Source: Bacteroidota bacterium
Lineage (GTDB): Bacteria; Bacteroidota; Bacteroidia; Chitinophagales; UBA2359
Assembly: GCA_020627525.1 (NCBI GenBank)
Contig: JAHDGP010000245.1
Span: 1 to 7,038 of the forward strand
Direction: 5' to 3'
DNA: 7,038 nt
Positions 6,005-7,038 of the stretch are shown in pieces; positions within the stretch are counted from its first letter, which is position 1, and every line of letters begins with the position of its first letter. The notes beneath the pieces are model-generated. The model ran no database searches. It was given only the letters and a program-made list of their open reading frames with translations, and had not been told where the DNA came from. Both the position numbers and the translations under genes were made by a program.

Positions 6005-6847
6005 ATGGCGAACCTAGATTGGAAAACCGAAAAGGAATACGAAGAAATTACTTTCAAAACATTAGATGGTGTTGCAAGAATTGCATTTAATAGACCTGAA
6101 TGTCGTAATGCATTTACACCTAAAACAGTAGATGAACTATGGGAAGCTTTGATAATTTGCCATGAAAGTCAAGATATTGGTGTGGTGTTAATCACTGGTG
6201 AAGGACCTTCTCCCAAAGATGGCGGTTGGGCCTTTTGTTCTGGAGGCGATCAACGGGTTCGATCCACAACAGGTTATAAAGGAGAAAATGGAATAAATAG
6301 ATTTAATATCCTAGATGTTCAACGTCAAATACGTTTTATGAATAAGGTGGTCATTGCAGTTGTACCCGGATGGGCTGTTGGTGGTGGACATAGCCTACAT
6401 GTCGTTTGTGATTTGACAATCGCTAGCAAAGAACATGCAATATTTAAACAAACGGATGCCGATGTTGCAAGCTTTGATGGTGGTTTTGGTTCTGCCTATC
6501 TTGCCCGTCAAGTCGGGCAAAAAAGAGCAAGAGAAATCTTTTTTCTTGGAGCCAATTATTCTGCTCAGGAAGCATTTGAAATGGGAATGGTCAATAAAGT
6601 GGTGCCACATGAAGAATTAGAACAGGTAGCTTACGATTGGGCGCAAGAAATTATGACCAAAAGTCCCACTGCCATTAAAATGTTAAAATTTGGGTTCAAC
6701 CTGATTGATGATGGATTAGTGGGTCAACAAGTATACGCTGGTGAGGCGACTCGGTTGGCCTATGGAACCGATGAAGCTGTAGAAGGTAGAAATGCCTTTT
6801 TAGAAAAAAGAAATAGAGACTTTTCTAAATTTCCTAAGTTCCCATAA
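6005..6847 (+). CDS. menB: 1,4-dihydroxy-2-naphthoyl-CoA synthase
   Basis: MenB closes the second aromatic ring in menaquinone synthesis, turning o-succinylbenzoyl-CoA into 1,4-dihydroxy-2-naphthoyl-CoA in the cytoplasm. From the ATG at 6005 the protein has 280 residues, typical for the family. It shows the crotonase oxyanion-hole motifs FCSGGDQ (77-83) and GWAVGGGHSLH (122-132), the MenB-specific SFDGG (156-160) with catalytic Ser156 and Asp158, and the C-terminal TRLAYGTDEAVEGRNAF (249-265), whose Tyr253 reaches the partner subunit's active site in this family. The QTD at 149-151 places Asp where Escherichia coli-type enzymes have Gly, marking the group that uses this side chain instead of bicarbonate. 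A 20-residue extension from a TTG at 5945 is possible by frame but overlaps the promoter-like box and is not MenB-like. No other men gene is in the window, so the gene seems to be transcribed alone, ending at the hairpin downstream. Confidence 0.96.
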   Translation: MANLDWKTEKEYEEITFKTLDGVARIAFNRPECRNAFTPKTVDELWEALIICHESQDIGVVLITGEGPSPKDGGWAFCSGGDQRVRSTTGYKGENGINRFNILDVQRQIRFMNKVVIAVVPGWAVGGGHSLHVVCDLTIASKEHAIFKQTDADVASFDGGFGSAYLARQVGQKRAREIFFLGANYSAQEAFEMGMVNKVVPHEELEQVAYDWAQEIMTKSPTAIKMLKFGFNLIDDGLVGQQVYAGEATRLAYGTDEAVEGRNAFLEKRNRDFSKFPKFP

Positions 6848-6881
6848 TTAGAATAAGCGCCATTGTTTTACTGCAATATAA

Positions 6882-6946
6882 TTTCACCTCAATCAATTCT
6901 TGGAATAATTCAAGAATTGATTGAGGTGAAAACTTGCTAATTTTTT
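6882..6946 (+). terminator. 21-bp perfect hairpin, probable menB terminator
   Basis: The arms at 6882-6902 and 6911-6931 are exact reverse complements over 21 bases around an 8-base loop, starting 35 bases after the menB stop codon. Two further loop pairs (G-U, A-U) could form in RNA. The T-run (six T at 6941-6946) lies 9 bases beyond the stem rather than directly after it, so this is an atypical intrinsic terminator. It could instead protect the mRNA 3' end. Read on the minus strand the hairpin is followed by TATATT, so it may also serve a gene coming from the right. Confidence 0.65.
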
Positions 6947-7038
6947 AGGAGCTCATGAAATTTATTTATTGGTACTTACTTGATTGACATTTATTGTTAA
7001 AATAACATTTTAGTTAAAAGTTGTAAATGCAATAATTG

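Noticed and set aside
6395..6620. Open frames on both strands inside menB
   Set aside because: They lie within the strongly conserved catalytic region of menB and are out of frame or antisense to it.
6955..6987. Ten-codon frame starting ATG AAA TTT with AGGAG three bases before it
   Set aside because: The Shine-Dalgarno-like match is attractive, but it encodes only ten residues, it follows the menB hairpin, and such motifs carry little weight in Bacteroidota.

Overview
The window is AT-rich DNA, most likely from a member of the Bacteroidota (Flavobacteriia/Cytophagia-like; order not resolvable from the sequence). The evidence is start codons preceded by A-rich sequence instead of Shine-Dalgarno motifs, several exact matches to the Bacteroidota -7 promoter box TAnnTTTG, a serine-hydrolase-family protein with the two-part C-terminal beta domain common in this phylum, and a menaquinone-pathway menB.

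Layout. Positions 1-384 contain no gene I can support, only two hairpin-forming inverted repeats. A secreted protein of the beta-lactamase/penicillin-binding serine hydrolase family follows on the + strand (385-2073). All three of its catalytic motifs are replaced, so it looks like an intact pseudoenzyme. It converges on a two-gene minus-strand operon. The first gene (3882 to 2695) encodes a strikingly acidic, leaderless protein with EF-hand-like calcium loops and an HExxH zinc-protease motif. Eleven bases downstream is a small, net-basic protein of unknown family (2683 to 2117). This order, spacing and charge complementarity resemble an exported effector with its cognate immunity or chaperone partner, but that is an inference. 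It is my best candidate for an undescribed system in the window.

A 194-bp divergent intergenic region carries a promoter-like element for each side and a small inverted repeat. To its right, two genes overlapping by 8 bp encode a NodB-type polysaccharide deacetylase (4077-5072) and a formyltransferase of the GART/Fmt fold (5065-5835). Together they look like an N-acyl-editing module for an amino sugar, comparable in logic to the ArnA formyltransferase/ArnD deformylase pair. The last gene is menB (1,4-dihydroxy-2-naphthoyl-CoA synthase). Its start is best placed at 6005, downstream of a promoter-like box, and the gene is followed by a 21-bp perfect hairpin. Positions 6947-7038 hold nothing I can support. 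No tRNA, rRNA, CRISPR array, insertion sequence or integrase was seen.
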